This document shows positions 56,201 to 64,000 of a stretch of DNA of 64,000 nucleotides, one piece after another (the stretch's first letter is position 1; each line of letters opens with the position of its first letter). The stretch is from Paracoccaceae bacterium (GTDB lineage: Bacteria; Pseudomonadota; Alphaproteobacteria; Rhodobacterales; Rhodobacteraceae), in contig JANSXZ010000002.1 in NCBI GenBank assembly GCA_024742705.1, forward strand, positions 1-64,000, written 5' to 3'. The translations under genes were made by a program, and so were the position numbers. Under the pieces are notes generated by a model. It was not told the DNA's origin and ran no database searches. It saw only the letters and a program-made list of their open reading frames with translations.

Positions 56201-57404
56201 CCTTGCGATGCTGGCCGAGCCGATTGCGGTGGACGGCATCGGCACCGGCACCAACGGAACCGAGATCTTGATCGGTGGCGCGTCGGCAGACCGGATCGCC
56301 GGCGGCGGCGGTGGCGACCGGATCGATGGCGGCGACGGCGACGACACGCTGTTCGGCGACGGTTTTTCCGGCGGTTTCGCAGAGGCGATTTTTGGTTCGG
56401 TGTTTCGGCTGTATCTCGCCGCGCTGGGACGCGGCCCCGACCGGGCCGGGATCAACGACTGGGTCACACATCTTCTGGATGGCACCGTCGCCTTGCCCGG
56501 CGTCGCCGCGGGCTTCACCCAGAGCGCCGAATTCCAGACCCGCTTCGGCACGCTGGACAACACCGGCTATGTCGAACTGCTGTACAGCAACGTTCTTGAT
56601 CGCGATCCGTCCCCCGCAGAAACCGCCGCATGGCTGGCGAACATGGCCAACGGCTGGTCGCGGGTCGACGTGCTGCTGGGGTTCTCGGAATCGCGCGAAT
56701 TCATCATCGACAGCGCCGGGGCAATGGCCCTCGCCCTGGATGCTCTGGATCCCGCCACATGGTCGGGCGATGTCTACCGGCTGTATCGCGCCAGCCTCGA
56801 CCGTGAACCGGACCTGACCGGGTTTGCCGGATGGATCACGTTTCTGGCCGACGGAACGGACATCGAGGAGACCGCGCGCCGGTTCGGTGACAGCGCCGAG
56901 TTCATCGACACCTATGGCGAACTTACCCCCGGCCAATATGTCGAACTGCTGTATCGCAACGTGCTGAACCGCGACAGCAGCGCGGACGAACGGCAGGCGT
57001 GGGTCGATCTGATGGATGCCGGACGATCCACGGCGCAGGTGCTTCTGGGGTTTTCGAACAGTCAGGAATTCATCCGAAATACCGCTCCGGATCTCGTGGC
57101 CTGGATGCGGTCGCAACCCGGCGGCGACACCCTGAACGGCGGCGGCGGCGCGAACGATCTGATCGGCGGAGATATGGCCGACCGGTTCGTCTTCGAGGCC
57201 GACCGCGACAGCCTGCACCGTGTACACGATCTGGAAGCCTGGGACTGGCTGGTGTTTCAGGGCTTCGGATATGGCGATGCCGCCGCGGCGCGGGCGGAAA
57301 TGCAACAGGTCGACACCGATGTGGTGTTCGCCGCGCGCGGTGTGGTGGTCCAGATCCTGGACACCCAGTTGTCGCAGATCACCGACGACATGATCATCGT
57401 CTGA
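53250..57404 (+). CDS. Large secreted RTX/DUF4214 protein, likely type I secretion substrate
   Basis: 1384 residues from a TTG start with AAGGAA 9 bases upstream; no signal peptide. Residues about 1-110 look beta-rich and about 162-497 are predominantly helical with coiled-coil heptads. About 500-1000 is beta-rich. RTX-type nonapeptides follow at about 1008-1040 (GGGGGDRIDGGDGDDTLFGD). Two DUF4214 units lie at about 1046-1150 and 1175-1275 ([30 protein letters not shown]). A last RTX block and a secretion-signal-like tail ending DDMIIV close the protein. Calcium-dependent folding outside the cell and T1SS export are inferred from family knowledge. No T1SS transporter is in the window. Not a known named protein. 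Confidence 0.85.
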   Translation: MVDTVVQSQQSLRFAPRDQSIWNNGAAEQIRWSEYFPLIGGDRLYFGVDDLRITQGEGRVTLDGERITYDPEGAYASLPAGETRAITVAYTLVGADGTRLGRTVEIEARGLTVGTGFAIPATGIGSGGALSFAAADAATILADPHVFDSVTIIDVGFDTRDVADAATSEVNAALDRVNDQLNQLGSDYSNAQSDLQQATERLAPYGRYAEAQASVLPLLAAFETANGAYTTANDAFSAYQRAEVGKLAADTALAAALQTFEAADQVLTAARTATSFAFDLLREAQNVIQEISDLVLPFLLNNPLLPLSAALSFFGVTDRYQNAISEEARLEIEIPGLEDAEEDAQSAFAAADAELLRLIDVLQSAITLSGQRFDEYTAALGGRTLDSLRFARDATQRELTAAEGQRDNARDEITAQIGPASEDRILNEAARIGLEIADITARQAAIGSEFAAREVERAALEAARQTIELALDDTQIAVDLQQTAEIAAQLGLQVDFELDAGSVDANIDLRLTTTGVHDIATDTLTFEVDAVNATTGQSVAFDTTGPSFNLYAGFVHNFDITVESALQAIVELVGFELFPEDVLRSVDRIETAGWIDIVDMDSSDLSYSFNLPVGADWITDILTIEVAAPVIEAEGTAATPRPEMFTDPTFFNIDEIAALLVDLANLRLDFSPEFRALLQERGAVQALDDRALGEAVSLVAGALLDTIAGQGDTDGDGVVPLFLVDGADTGVNGLIHLNTIADNPPADLESVGRYGFFYAQQQSNDVLRVSVDIDQLIATAINVLLGNSPASTVNPLSFEIDLFDLQTSAPPRPGQSEASDLVDVNIGLDLLDLDASAGINFSQKFALSLDDLAYTLRLEDGTAIGFAPGEKAVFEGASGLQDTNGNGVLDYRVEVAPSSTFFNDTQIGLSLGYQLDLLQVMAELVLNVPLDDYIPDVDIPDIRLDSALNFGPVLRVAGDIDALSADVFEDSFAFNIGRAVATGSLAMLAEPIAVDGIGTGTNGTEILIGGASADRIAGGGGGDRIDGGDGDDTLFGDGFSGGFAEAIFGSVFRLYLAALGRGPDRAGINDWVTHLLDGTVALPGVAAGFTQSAEFQTRFGTLDNTGYVELLYSNVLDRDPSPAETAAWLANMANGWSRVDVLLGFSESREFIIDSAGAMALALDALDPATWSGDVYRLYRASLDREPDLTGFAGWITFLADGTDIEETARRFGDSAEFIDTYGELTPGQYVELLYRNVLNRDSSADERQAWVDLMDAGRSTAQVLLGFSNSQEFIRNTAPDLVAWMRSQPGGDTLNGGGGANDLIGGDMADRFVFEADRDSLHRVHDLEAWDWLVFQGFGYGDAAAARAEMQQVDTDVVFAARGVVVQILDTQLSQITDDMIIV

Positions 57405-57420
57405 CGCAACGGCGCGCGGA

Positions 57421-57900
57421 TCATGCCGGGCGCGCGGCCTCGGCGGGGTTCAGGCGCCAGACCGTGGCGTTCAGCGCGGCAGCGATGGTCACCCAGGTCA
57501 GGTAGGGCACGAAAAGCGCGCCGGCGATCCAGTCGACCTGCCAAAGCGCCAGCATGGCCCCGAACACCGACAACCACAGCGCCGACACAACCGCCATGCC
57601 CAGGCGGATCTGGCGAAGCCCGAAGAACACAGGTGTCCACAATCCGTTGAACGCGATCTGCAGGGCCCAGAACGCCATGGCCAGCGCATTGTCGGGCTGT
57701 ACCGCGGCACGGGCTCCGGCCAGCGCCATGCAGATGTAGAGCACCATCCAGGTGACAGGGAAAACCCAGTCAGGCGGTGTCCAGACGGGTTTTTTCAACG
57801 CACGGTACCACGCGCCCGGCGGGAACAGGCCGCCCGTCGCACCTGCACCAACACAGGCACCGAAAAATACCGCGAAGATGACCCAGAACATGACGGTCAA
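57421..57900 (-). CDS. tspO: TspO/MBR family sensory protein (CrtK)
   Basis: 159 residues, five predicted membrane helices rich in Trp (GAWYRALKKPVWTPPDWVFP, WALQIAFNGLWTPVFFG). In Rhodobacter TspO lies beside crtIB and modulates photosynthesis gene expression in response to oxygen and tetrapyrroles. The first codon is TTG at 57900, overlapping the crtB stop (TTGA); ATG at 57891 is an alternative three codons in. It is the last gene of crtI-crtB-tspO. Confidence 0.93.
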   Translation of the reverse strand: MTVMFWVIFAVFFGACVGAGATGGLFPPGAWYRALKKPVWTPPDWVFPVTWMVLYICMALAGARAAVQPDNALAMAFWALQIAFNGLWTPVFFGLRQIRLGMAVVSALWLSVFGAMLALWQVDWIAGALFVPYLTWVTIAAALNATVWRLNPAEAARPA

Positions 57901-58934
57901 CCTAGCTGCATGCCATTTCCGATCAAGGCCGCTCGCTGTTCCCTGCGGCGGTGCTCCAACGCGGCCAGAGCATCGATCAGCGCATCGCTGCGCTGGTTGA
58001 CCGGACGCGAAGTTGCCGCCGCCTCAACCAGGAAATCGACCTCGGGCAGCGGTCGAGCATAGAGCACGGCCGATCGTGGCATGACCATGCTCAGCCCCGA
58101 CCGCAGCACCGCCGTGCCCAGCCAGCCGATCTTCTGCCCCCGCGACGTGCGCGCGCGGGCGCCGATCGAATCATAGTCCATCGCGGTCAACCGCCCGCCG
58201 ATGCCGGCATAGATGAAGCGCGCCGCGTACATTCCTGGCCGGGTCGCAGCGGGCAAGGCGCCCAATCCGGCCTCGGAGCGATAGTACAGCCGGTTCGCCT
58301 GCATCACCAGCCGCCGCACCATCTGGCGCAGCGCCTTTGTGGGTTGCGGATCAGCCAGGAACGCTTCGGGCGTCATGCCCGCCTCGGCCAGCCAGTCGGT
58401 CGGCAGATACAGCCGGCCTTCGCGCGCGTCCTCGCCCACATCGCGGGCGATGTTGGTAAGCTGCATCGCCACGCCCAGATCGCAGGCCCGCGCCAGCGCA
58501 TGGGAATCGCGCACCCGCATCAGAACGCACATCATCACGCCCACCGCCGAAGCGACACGCGCCGAATAGGCGTGCAGATCGTTCAGCGTGGCATAACGGC
58601 GGCCGGCGGCATCCCATGCCAGCCCCTCCAGCAACGCATCGGGCAGGGCGCGCGGCATTTCAAAGGTTTCGACAACCGAAGCAAAGGCCCGATCGGCGGC
58701 GGCATCGCGCGGCCGCCCGGCATAGACCAGATCCAGACGGTCGCGCAGGCGCAGCACCGCGTCGGCCTTTTCCACCTGAAGATCGACGGCATCGTCGGCC
58801 AGCCGGCAAAACGCATAAAGTGCCAGCGCCGGGTCGCGCACCCGCGCCGGCAACAGCCGCGAAGCGGCATAGAACGACAACGATCCGTGGCGGATCGCCT
58901 CACGGCAGGCATCCATGTCGGCGGCGGCGATCAT
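57897..58934 (-). CDS. crtB: Phytoene synthase CrtB
   Basis: Condenses two GGPP to phytoene, the first carotenoid step. 345 residues with aspartate-rich substrate/Mg sites YAFCRLADDAVDLQ and ARDVGEDAREGRLYLP. The start is ATG 58934, overlapping the crtI TGA by 4 bases. It is transcribed with crtI and tspO. Confidence 0.96.
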   Translation of the reverse strand: MIAAADMDACREAIRHGSLSFYAASRLLPARVRDPALALYAFCRLADDAVDLQVEKADAVLRLRDRLDLVYAGRPRDAAADRAFASVVETFEMPRALPDALLEGLAWDAAGRRYATLNDLHAYSARVASAVGVMMCVLMRVRDSHALARACDLGVAMQLTNIARDVGEDAREGRLYLPTDWLAEAGMTPEAFLADPQPTKALRQMVRRLVMQANRLYYRSEAGLGALPAATRPGMYAARFIYAGIGGRLTAMDYDSIGARARTSRGQKIGWLGTAVLRSGLSMVMPRSAVLYARPLPEVDFLVEAAATSRPVNQRSDALIDALAALEHRRREQRAALIGNGMQLG

Positions 58935-60484
58935 GACATCACCGGTTCGGGCACAAGCTGAGCCAGAACCTCGGCGCTGGAAATCACGCCCGGCAGGCCG
59001 GCCCCCGGATGCGTGCCTGCCCCGACCAGGAACAGGCCGCGTGCCTCTTCGCTGACGTTGTGCGGCCGGAACCACGCGCTTTGCAGGATACGCGGTTCGA
59101 TCGAAAATCCCGCGCCATGCGGCGACAGGTATCTGTCGCGGAAGGTTTCCGGGGTGAACACTTCGGATGCGGTCAGGTGATCGCCCAGCCCCGGCAACAG
59201 CTCGCGTTCCAGAACCGCCTGCACCTTGCGGCGATAGGGTTCGGCTTCGGCCTGCCAGTCAACGGGGTTGTCCACGCCCAGATGCGGCACCGGGCTGAGC
59301 GCATAGAACGTATCGCCGCCTTCAGGCGCCACCGACGGGTCGGTGACACTGGGCCGGTGGACGTAAAGGCTCATGTCGTCGGCCAGCCGGCCCTTGATGA
59401 AGATATCCTTGACCAGCCCCTTGTATCGCGGACCGTTGAGAATGGTGTGATGCCCGACGCCGGCCCATTTGTCGGCGGTCCCGGCGGTGCCGAAGTACCA
59501 CACGAACAATCCCATCGACCACCGCTTGCGCCGCAGCCGCGCGGCGGTCCAGCGACGCCGCGGATGATTGCGCAGCAACCGGTCATAGGTGTGGCCGGCA
59601 TCCGCGTTCGACACCACGACATCAGCGTTCAGAACGCGCCCGCCGGCCAGGCGCACGCCCCGCGCCACATTGTCCTTGATCAGGATTTCGTCCACTTCGG
59701 TCTGCATCATCATGGCGCCGCCCTGGTCCTCGATCACCCCGGACATCGCATCCGCCATCGCGGCCACGCCGCCCATTGCGTAATGCACGCCGAATTCCTT
59801 CTCGAGATGGCTGACCAGCGCGTACATGGATGTAACGTGAAACGGATCTCCACCGATGAACAGCGGATGAAAGCTCAGCGCCATGCGCAGGCGTTCGTCC
59901 CTGACACGCCGCGCTGCATGGGCATAGACCGACCGGTCGGCACGCAGCCACGCGAATGTCGGCAGCACCTTGACCAGATCCCACAGCCGGTGCATCGACC
60001 GGCGGCCCAGATCCTCGAAGCCGAACCAATAGCGCGTTTCGGCGTCGCGCAGGAATTTGTCATAGCCCTTCAGATCGCCGGGCGACAGGCGGGCCACTTC
60101 GGCGCGCATCGCATCGGTGTCCTGGCGCGCGGTGAAGGTAGAGCCATCGGGCCAGCGGATCTCATAGAAGGGATCCATCTGGCGCAGGTCCACCTCGGCG
60201 TGAAAATCGCGGCCGCAGGCGGCCCAGAGTTCCTTGAACACCTGCGGCACCGTCACGATGGTTGGCCCCAGATCGAACCGGTGCCCGTCGCGCGTGATTG
60301 ACGATCCGCGCCCGCCGGGAACATCGAGACGATCTATCACCGTAACGCGGTATCCCTTGGCGCCCAGCCGCATCGCCCCGGCCAGACCGCCGAGGCCGGC
60401 ACCGATGACAATGGCATGGGGCCCACCGGGTCCGCGAACCCTGGGCATATCGGCATGAGGCGGGATGTGTTCGAGACGAGTCAT
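58931..60484 (-). CDS. crtI: Phytoene desaturase CrtI
   Basis: 517 residues. N-terminal FAD motif VIGAGLGGLAGAMRL and C-terminal GAGTHPGAGLPGVISSAEV, both typical of bacterial CrtI. It introduces double bonds to neurosporene or lycopene. First gene of crtI-crtB-tspO. A TGT-N12-ACA repressor motif begins 20 bases upstream of the ATG. Confidence 0.97.
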   Translation of the reverse strand: MTRLEHIPPHADMPRVRGPGGPHAIVIGAGLGGLAGAMRLGAKGYRVTVIDRLDVPGGRGSSITRDGHRFDLGPTIVTVPQVFKELWAACGRDFHAEVDLRQMDPFYEIRWPDGSTFTARQDTDAMRAEVARLSPGDLKGYDKFLRDAETRYWFGFEDLGRRSMHRLWDLVKVLPTFAWLRADRSVYAHAARRVRDERLRMALSFHPLFIGGDPFHVTSMYALVSHLEKEFGVHYAMGGVAAMADAMSGVIEDQGGAMMMQTEVDEILIKDNVARGVRLAGGRVLNADVVVSNADAGHTYDRLLRNHPRRRWTAARLRRKRWSMGLFVWYFGTAGTADKWAGVGHHTILNGPRYKGLVKDIFIKGRLADDMSLYVHRPSVTDPSVAPEGGDTFYALSPVPHLGVDNPVDWQAEAEPYRRKVQAVLERELLPGLGDHLTASEVFTPETFRDRYLSPHGAGFSIEPRILQSAWFRPHNVSEEARGLFLVGAGTHPGAGLPGVISSAEVLAQLVPEPVMS

Positions 60485-60503
60485 GATGGGTTTACGCTAG
60501 CTC

Positions 60504-60521
60504 TGTCTAGTTTAATTTACA
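60504..60521. promoter_or_regulatory. PpsR/CrtJ binding motif, proximal to crtI
   Basis: Exact TGT-N12-ACA (TGTCTAGTTTAATTTACA). This is the consensus of the redox/light-responsive repressor PpsR (CrtJ), which controls bch and crt promoters in purple bacteria. Position between divergent crtI and crtA supports it. Confidence 0.8.
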
Positions 60522-60557
60522 ATTGCTCAGTTTCGACTTTTCACCCGGATCGGCTTC

Positions 60558-60575
60558 TGTCAGACTAAGTTGACA
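60558..60575. promoter_or_regulatory. PpsR/CrtJ binding motif, proximal to crtA
   Basis: Exact TGT-N12-ACA (TGTCAGACTAAGTTGACA), 54 bases from the first motif. It overlaps a TTGACA (60570-60575) that could be the -35 of crtA, so binding would block the promoter directly. Confidence 0.8.
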
Positions 60576-60612
60576 CATTTGTCGCAGCCACCCGAGCTTT
60601 AGCCGCCCTCAG

Positions 60613-61341
60613 ATGCAGACTGTCACGATCAGCTTTTTCCGGTTCCAGACGCCACTGGCGCGCCTGTGGGCCCTGTCGATGATGGGCGGCGCGCGATTCG
60701 TGCTGCCGCGGGTGCCCGATATCGGCTTCTGGAAACTCTGCGGATCGGGCACCGGCGAAGGCTTTACCCCGGTGCCCAATACCGCCGTCTATGCGATTCT
60801 GGCCACCTGGCCCGATCCCGAAACCGCGCGCGTCCGGATCGGCACGGCGCGGCCCTGGCGGTGGTATCGTGCCCGCGCGACCGAGGACTGGACCGTGTTT
60901 CTCTGCCCCACGTCGGCGCGCGGCTCCTGGTCGGGCCAGTCTCCCTTTGTCGCCACCGCACGGGATGCGCCCAAGGGCCCGCTGGCCGCATTGACGCGCG
61001 CTACCGTGAAACCCTCGGTGGCGCTGAAATTCTGGCGCAAGGTGCCGGCGATTTCCGACGTGATCGGCCGCGACCCCAACGTATTGTTCAAGATCGGCAT
61101 CGGCGAGGTGCCGCTGCTGCAGCAGATCACCTTTTCGATCTGGCCGGATTCCGCGGCGATGGCGGATTTCGCCCGCAACCCCGCAGGGCCGCACGCCAGT
61201 GCGATCGACGCGGTGCGTCAGGGGCTGTGGTTCCGTGAAGAGCTTTATGCACGCTTTGCCGTCACCGGCGAATCGGGCACATGGGGCGGCGTCAGCCCGC
61301 TGGCCGCCTTCCGCCCCCCCGTTTCAGAAAGATCCGCATGA
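60613..61341 (+). CDS. crtA: Spheroidene monooxygenase CrtA
   Basis: 242 residues. It converts spheroidene to spheroidenone (or acts on related acyclic carotenoids) when oxygen is present, giving the pink aerobic pigment of Roseobacter phototrophs. The pattern IGFWKLCGSGTGEGFTP and FARNPAGPHASAIDAVRQ matches CrtA as I know it. Its stop overlaps the bchI start by ATGA, giving crtA-bchI-bchD. Confidence 0.93.
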   Translation: MQTVTISFFRFQTPLARLWALSMMGGARFVLPRVPDIGFWKLCGSGTGEGFTPVPNTAVYAILATWPDPETARVRIGTARPWRWYRARATEDWTVFLCPTSARGSWSGQSPFVATARDAPKGPLAALTRATVKPSVALKFWRKVPAISDVIGRDPNVLFKIGIGEVPLLQQITFSIWPDSAAMADFARNPAGPHASAIDAVRQGLWFREELYARFAVTGESGTWGGVSPLAAFRPPVSERSA

Positions 61342-62342
61342 CCGCTCCGTTTCCGTTTTCCGCCATCGTCGGTCAATCCGAGATGAAACAGGCGATGATC
61401 CTCACCGCCATAGATCCCGGCATTGGCGGGGTTCTGGTGTTCGGCGACCGGGGCACCGGGAAATCCACCGCGGTGCGTGCGCTGGCCGCGCTGTTGCCCC
61501 CGATCGAACAGGTCGAAGGCTGTCCGGTGAACGCCGCGCGCCCCGAGGATTGCCCCGACTGGGCCGAAATCGGGTCGCACGCCATCGTCACCCGCCCGAC
61601 GCCGGTGATCGATCTGCCGCTGGGCGCGACCGAGGATCGCGTGGTGGGCGCGCTCGACATCGAGCGCGCGCTGACACGCGGCGAGAAGGCGTTCGAACCC
61701 GGCCTGCTGGCCCGGGCGAACCGCGGGTATCTTTACATCGACGAGGTCAACCTGCTTGAGGATCACATCGTCGATCTGTTGCTGGACGTGGCGCAATCGG
61801 GCGAAAACGTGGTTGAGCGCGAGGGGCTGTCGATACGGCATCCGGCGCGCTTCGTTCTGGTCGGATCCGGCAATCCCGAAGAGGGCGAACTGCGGCCCCA
61901 GCTTCTGGACCGTTTCGGCCTGTCGGTCGAGGTCCGCTCGCCCACGGATATCGAACAGCGGATCGAGGTGATCCGCCGCCGCGATGCATTTGAAAACGAC
62001 AGGACGGCCTTCATGGCGGTCTGGCAGGCCGTGGATGCCACCATCCGCGACGCGATCCTGGCGGCGCGCGCGGCGTTGGGCGCGCTGCGCACCGACGATG
62101 CGATCCTGCGCGACTGTGCCGAACTGTGCATCGCGCTTGGTTCGGACGGGTTGCGCGGCGAACTGACCCTGTTGCGCACGGCGCGGGCATTGGCGGCCTA
62201 TCGCGGCGATGCGGCGGTGACACGCGATCACTTGCGCGCGGTGGCGGCGATGTCGCTGTCGCACCGGTTGCGACGCGACCCGCTGGACGAGGCCGGATCG
62301 GGCACCCGCGTGCTGCGCATCGCCGACAGCGTGCTGGGGTGA
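61338..62342 (+). CDS. bchI: Magnesium chelatase ATPase subunit I
   Basis: 334 residues. The AAA+ Walker A is FGDRGTGKSTAVRAL and Walker B region GYLYIDEVNLLEDH; ATIRDAILAARAAL and the sensor-2 SHRLRRDPLDEA follow. With BchD and BchH it inserts Mg2+ into protoporphyrin IX, the branch point from haem to bacteriochlorophyll. The start is ATG 61338. Overlaps crtA and bchD by 4 bases each. Confidence 0.97.
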   Translation: MTAPFPFSAIVGQSEMKQAMILTAIDPGIGGVLVFGDRGTGKSTAVRALAALLPPIEQVEGCPVNAARPEDCPDWAEIGSHAIVTRPTPVIDLPLGATEDRVVGALDIERALTRGEKAFEPGLLARANRGYLYIDEVNLLEDHIVDLLLDVAQSGENVVEREGLSIRHPARFVLVGSGNPEEGELRPQLLDRFGLSVEVRSPTDIEQRIEVIRRRDAFENDRTAFMAVWQAVDATIRDAILAARAALGALRTDDAILRDCAELCIALGSDGLRGELTLLRTARALAAYRGDAAVTRDHLRAVAAMSLSHRLRRDPLDEAGSGTRVLRIADSVLG

Positions 62343-64000
62343 GCGACCCCGGCGAACGCTGGCGTCTGGCGCATCTGGCGCTGGCGTGTCTCGCCATTGA
62401 TCCGCACGGGCTGGGCGGCGCGGTGGTGCGCGCGCGCTCTGGACCGGCGCGCGACCGGCTGCTGGCGCATTTGCCACCGGGCCAGAGCCGCATCCATCCC
62501 GGCATCGCGGACGATCAGTTGTTCGGTGGCGTCGACATCGCCGCCACGCTTTCGGCGGGGCAAGTGGTGCGGACCTCAGGCGTGTTGTCGCGCGCCGGGC
62601 TTCTGGTGCTGGCCATGGCCGAACGCTGCGACGCAGGCCTGGCCGCCAAGCTGGCGCAGCATCTCGACGGCCCGCATCCCTCGCCGATGATCGTGCTCGA
62701 CGAAGGCGCCGACCCCGACGAGGCGGCCCCCGGCATCCTGACCCGGCGCATTGCGTTCCACCTGGATCTCGACGGTCTTCCTGTCGGCGCACTGGCCACC
62801 CCCGACCTGCCCACGCCGCCCGCCCCCGGCGCGCCGGGCGCAGATCTGCCCGAAGGCGCGGCGGCGGCGCTGACCGCGCTGGCCGCCCGGTTCGGCATCG
62901 ACGACCTGCGCGCGCCGCTTCTGGCCATGCGCTGCGCACGGGCCCATGCGGCGCTGTTCGGCCGCGCCATCGCCAGCGAGGCCGACATCGCCGCCGCCGC
63001 CGGCCTGGTCTATCCGTCGCGCGCGACGATGATCCCCGAAGATCCGCCGGAACAGGACGAGACACCGCCCGAACCGCCACAGCCAGACGACCGGCCCGAA
63101 GACAGGCCCGACGGCGAAGACGACGCCCACGGCCCCGAAATCAGCGGTGACATGCTGATCGAGGCGGTCAAGGCGATGTTGCCCGCCGGCCTTCTGGACC
63201 AGCTCGCCGGTGGCGCTGCGCGTGCCGCGACGGGATCGGGCGCCGGCCAGAAGCGCAAGGGCAACCGGCGCGGACGGCCCCTGCCCTCGCGGCCCGGCCG
63301 GATGGACGGCCGCGCCCGCATCGATCTGGTGGCCACCCTGCGCGCGGCGGCACCCTGGCAACCCTTGCGTCGCAAAAGCCAGCCCAACCGCCCCGGCCTT
63401 CTGATCCGCGCGTCGGATATCCGCCTGCGCCGTTACGAGGAAACCTCGGACCGGCTGCTGATCTTTACCGTGGATGCATCCGGGTCGGCCGCTGTGTCAC
63501 GGCTGAACGAAGCGAAGGGCGCGGTCGAACTTCTGCTGGGCGAAGCTTATGCGCGGCGCGATCATGTTGCGCTGATCGCGTTTCGGGGCACTGGCGCCGA
63601 GCTGCTTCTGCCGCCGACACGGTCCCTGGTCCAGACCAAGCGGCGGCTGGCGGCGCTGCCGGGCGGCGGCGGCACACCGCTGGCCGCCGGGCTGCGGGCC
63701 GCCGCGGAACTGGCCGTTCAAAGCCGCGCGCGGGGCCTTACGCCGACCGTGGTTCTGATGACCGATGGCCGCGCCAATATCGCGCTGGACGGCAGCGCCG
63801 ATCGTCCCCGCGCCGCCGAAGACAGCGCGACGCTGGCCCGGTCGATGCGCGCACGCGGCCTCGGTGGGCTTCTGATCGACATGTCGAACCGCCCGCAACC
63901 GGCGCTGGACACGCTGGCGCAGGAACTGGGCGCGCCTTATCTGCCCTTGCCCCGCGCCGATGCGCGCCGCGTCAGCCAATCGGTGACGGACGCGCTGGGC
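62339..64000 (+). CDS. bchD: Magnesium chelatase subunit D, 3' end outside window
   Basis: 554 codons visible, running off the right edge. The start is GTG 62339, overlapping the bchI TGA. N-terminal inactive AAA+ domain without a Walker A (as expected in BchD), an acidic Pro-rich linker (about residues 235-265), and a C-terminal von Willebrand A domain with a MIDAS-like IFTVDASGSAAVSR motif and VVLMTDGRANIALDG. It forms the platform ring for BchI. Confidence 0.95.
   Translation, partial: MSDPGERWRLAHLALACLAIDPHGLGGAVVRARSGPARDRLLAHLPPGQSRIHPGIADDQLFGGVDIAATLSAGQVVRTSGVLSRAGLLVLAMAERCDAGLAAKLAQHLDGPHPSPMIVLDEGADPDEAAPGILTRRIAFHLDLDGLPVGALATPDLPTPPAPGAPGADLPEGAAAALTALAARFGIDDLRAPLLAMRCARAHAALFGRAIASEADIAAAAGLVYPSRATMIPEDPPEQDETPPEPPQPDDRPEDRPDGEDDAHGPEISGDMLIEAVKAMLPAGLLDQLAGGAARAATGSGAGQKRKGNRRGRPLPSRPGRMDGRARIDLVATLRAAAPWQPLRRKSQPNRPGLLIRASDIRLRRYEETSDRLLIFTVDASGSAAVSRLNEAKGAVELLLGEAYARRDHVALIAFRGTGAELLLPPTRSLVQTKRRLAALPGGGGTPLAAGLRAAAELAVQSRARGLTPTVVLMTDGRANIALDGSADRPRAAEDSATLARSMRARGLGGLLIDMSNRPQPALDTLAQELGAPYLPLPRADARRVSQSVTDALG

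Overview
The window is GC-rich and densely packed. Gene content points to a Roseobacter-group (Rhodobacterales) alphaproteobacterium with aerobic anoxygenic photosynthesis. The evidence is a carotenoid/bacteriochlorophyll cluster at the right end (tspO-crtB-crtI facing crtA-bchI-bchD), a Rhodobacter-type porin, a 41-residue L36, leuS-lptE-holA in overlapping order, HspQ, MsrPQ and FtsK. The assignment rests on gene families and order recalled from knowledge; no database was searched.

Layout. 0.5-9.4 kb is ordinary chromosome: msrPQ, a fasciclin gene, clpB with a visible heat-shock-type promoter, pyrF, dinB and a second fasciclin gene. 9.4-14.3 kb is an accessory scar. It holds small phage-like genes, a terminase fragment abutting an IS481-type transposase remnant, an intact tRNA-Arg(TCT), and a decayed IS3-type element sitting inside another gene. 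Two complementary halves of a second tRNA-Arg lie 2.3 kb apart and look like the ends of an integrated element.

14.4-24.7 kb holds an FMN glutamate-synthase-like protein, a universal stress protein, and a set of enzymes with no obvious standard pathway. These are a nitrilase-fold hydrolase, a 911-residue Orn/Lys/Arg-type decarboxylase, an ATP-grasp ligase and a C45 Ntn-hydrolase. A biotinyl-carboxyltransferase fusion converges on them. This is the best candidate for an uncharacterised small-molecule system here. 24.8-52 kb is mostly housekeeping: holA, lptE, leuS, porin, yggS, ribA, a response regulator, xth, thioredoxin, a ubiquinone-type hydroxylase, amidase, dapC-like, ftsK, lolA, hspQ, a gamma-glutamyltransferase-family gene, a STAS/anti-sigma pair, thiolase, rpmJ and tRNA-Val. 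It also contains a convincing small-RNA candidate before xth and a run of three stem-loops upstream of ggt.

52.3-64 kb contains an N-formylglutamate amidohydrolase, a 1384-residue RTX/DUF4214 secreted protein with a TTG start, and then the photosynthesis genes. The crtI-crtA intergenic region carries two exact TGT-N12-ACA motifs, the PpsR/CrtJ repressor signature, so both pigment operons are probably repressed by oxygen and light. bchD runs off the right edge.
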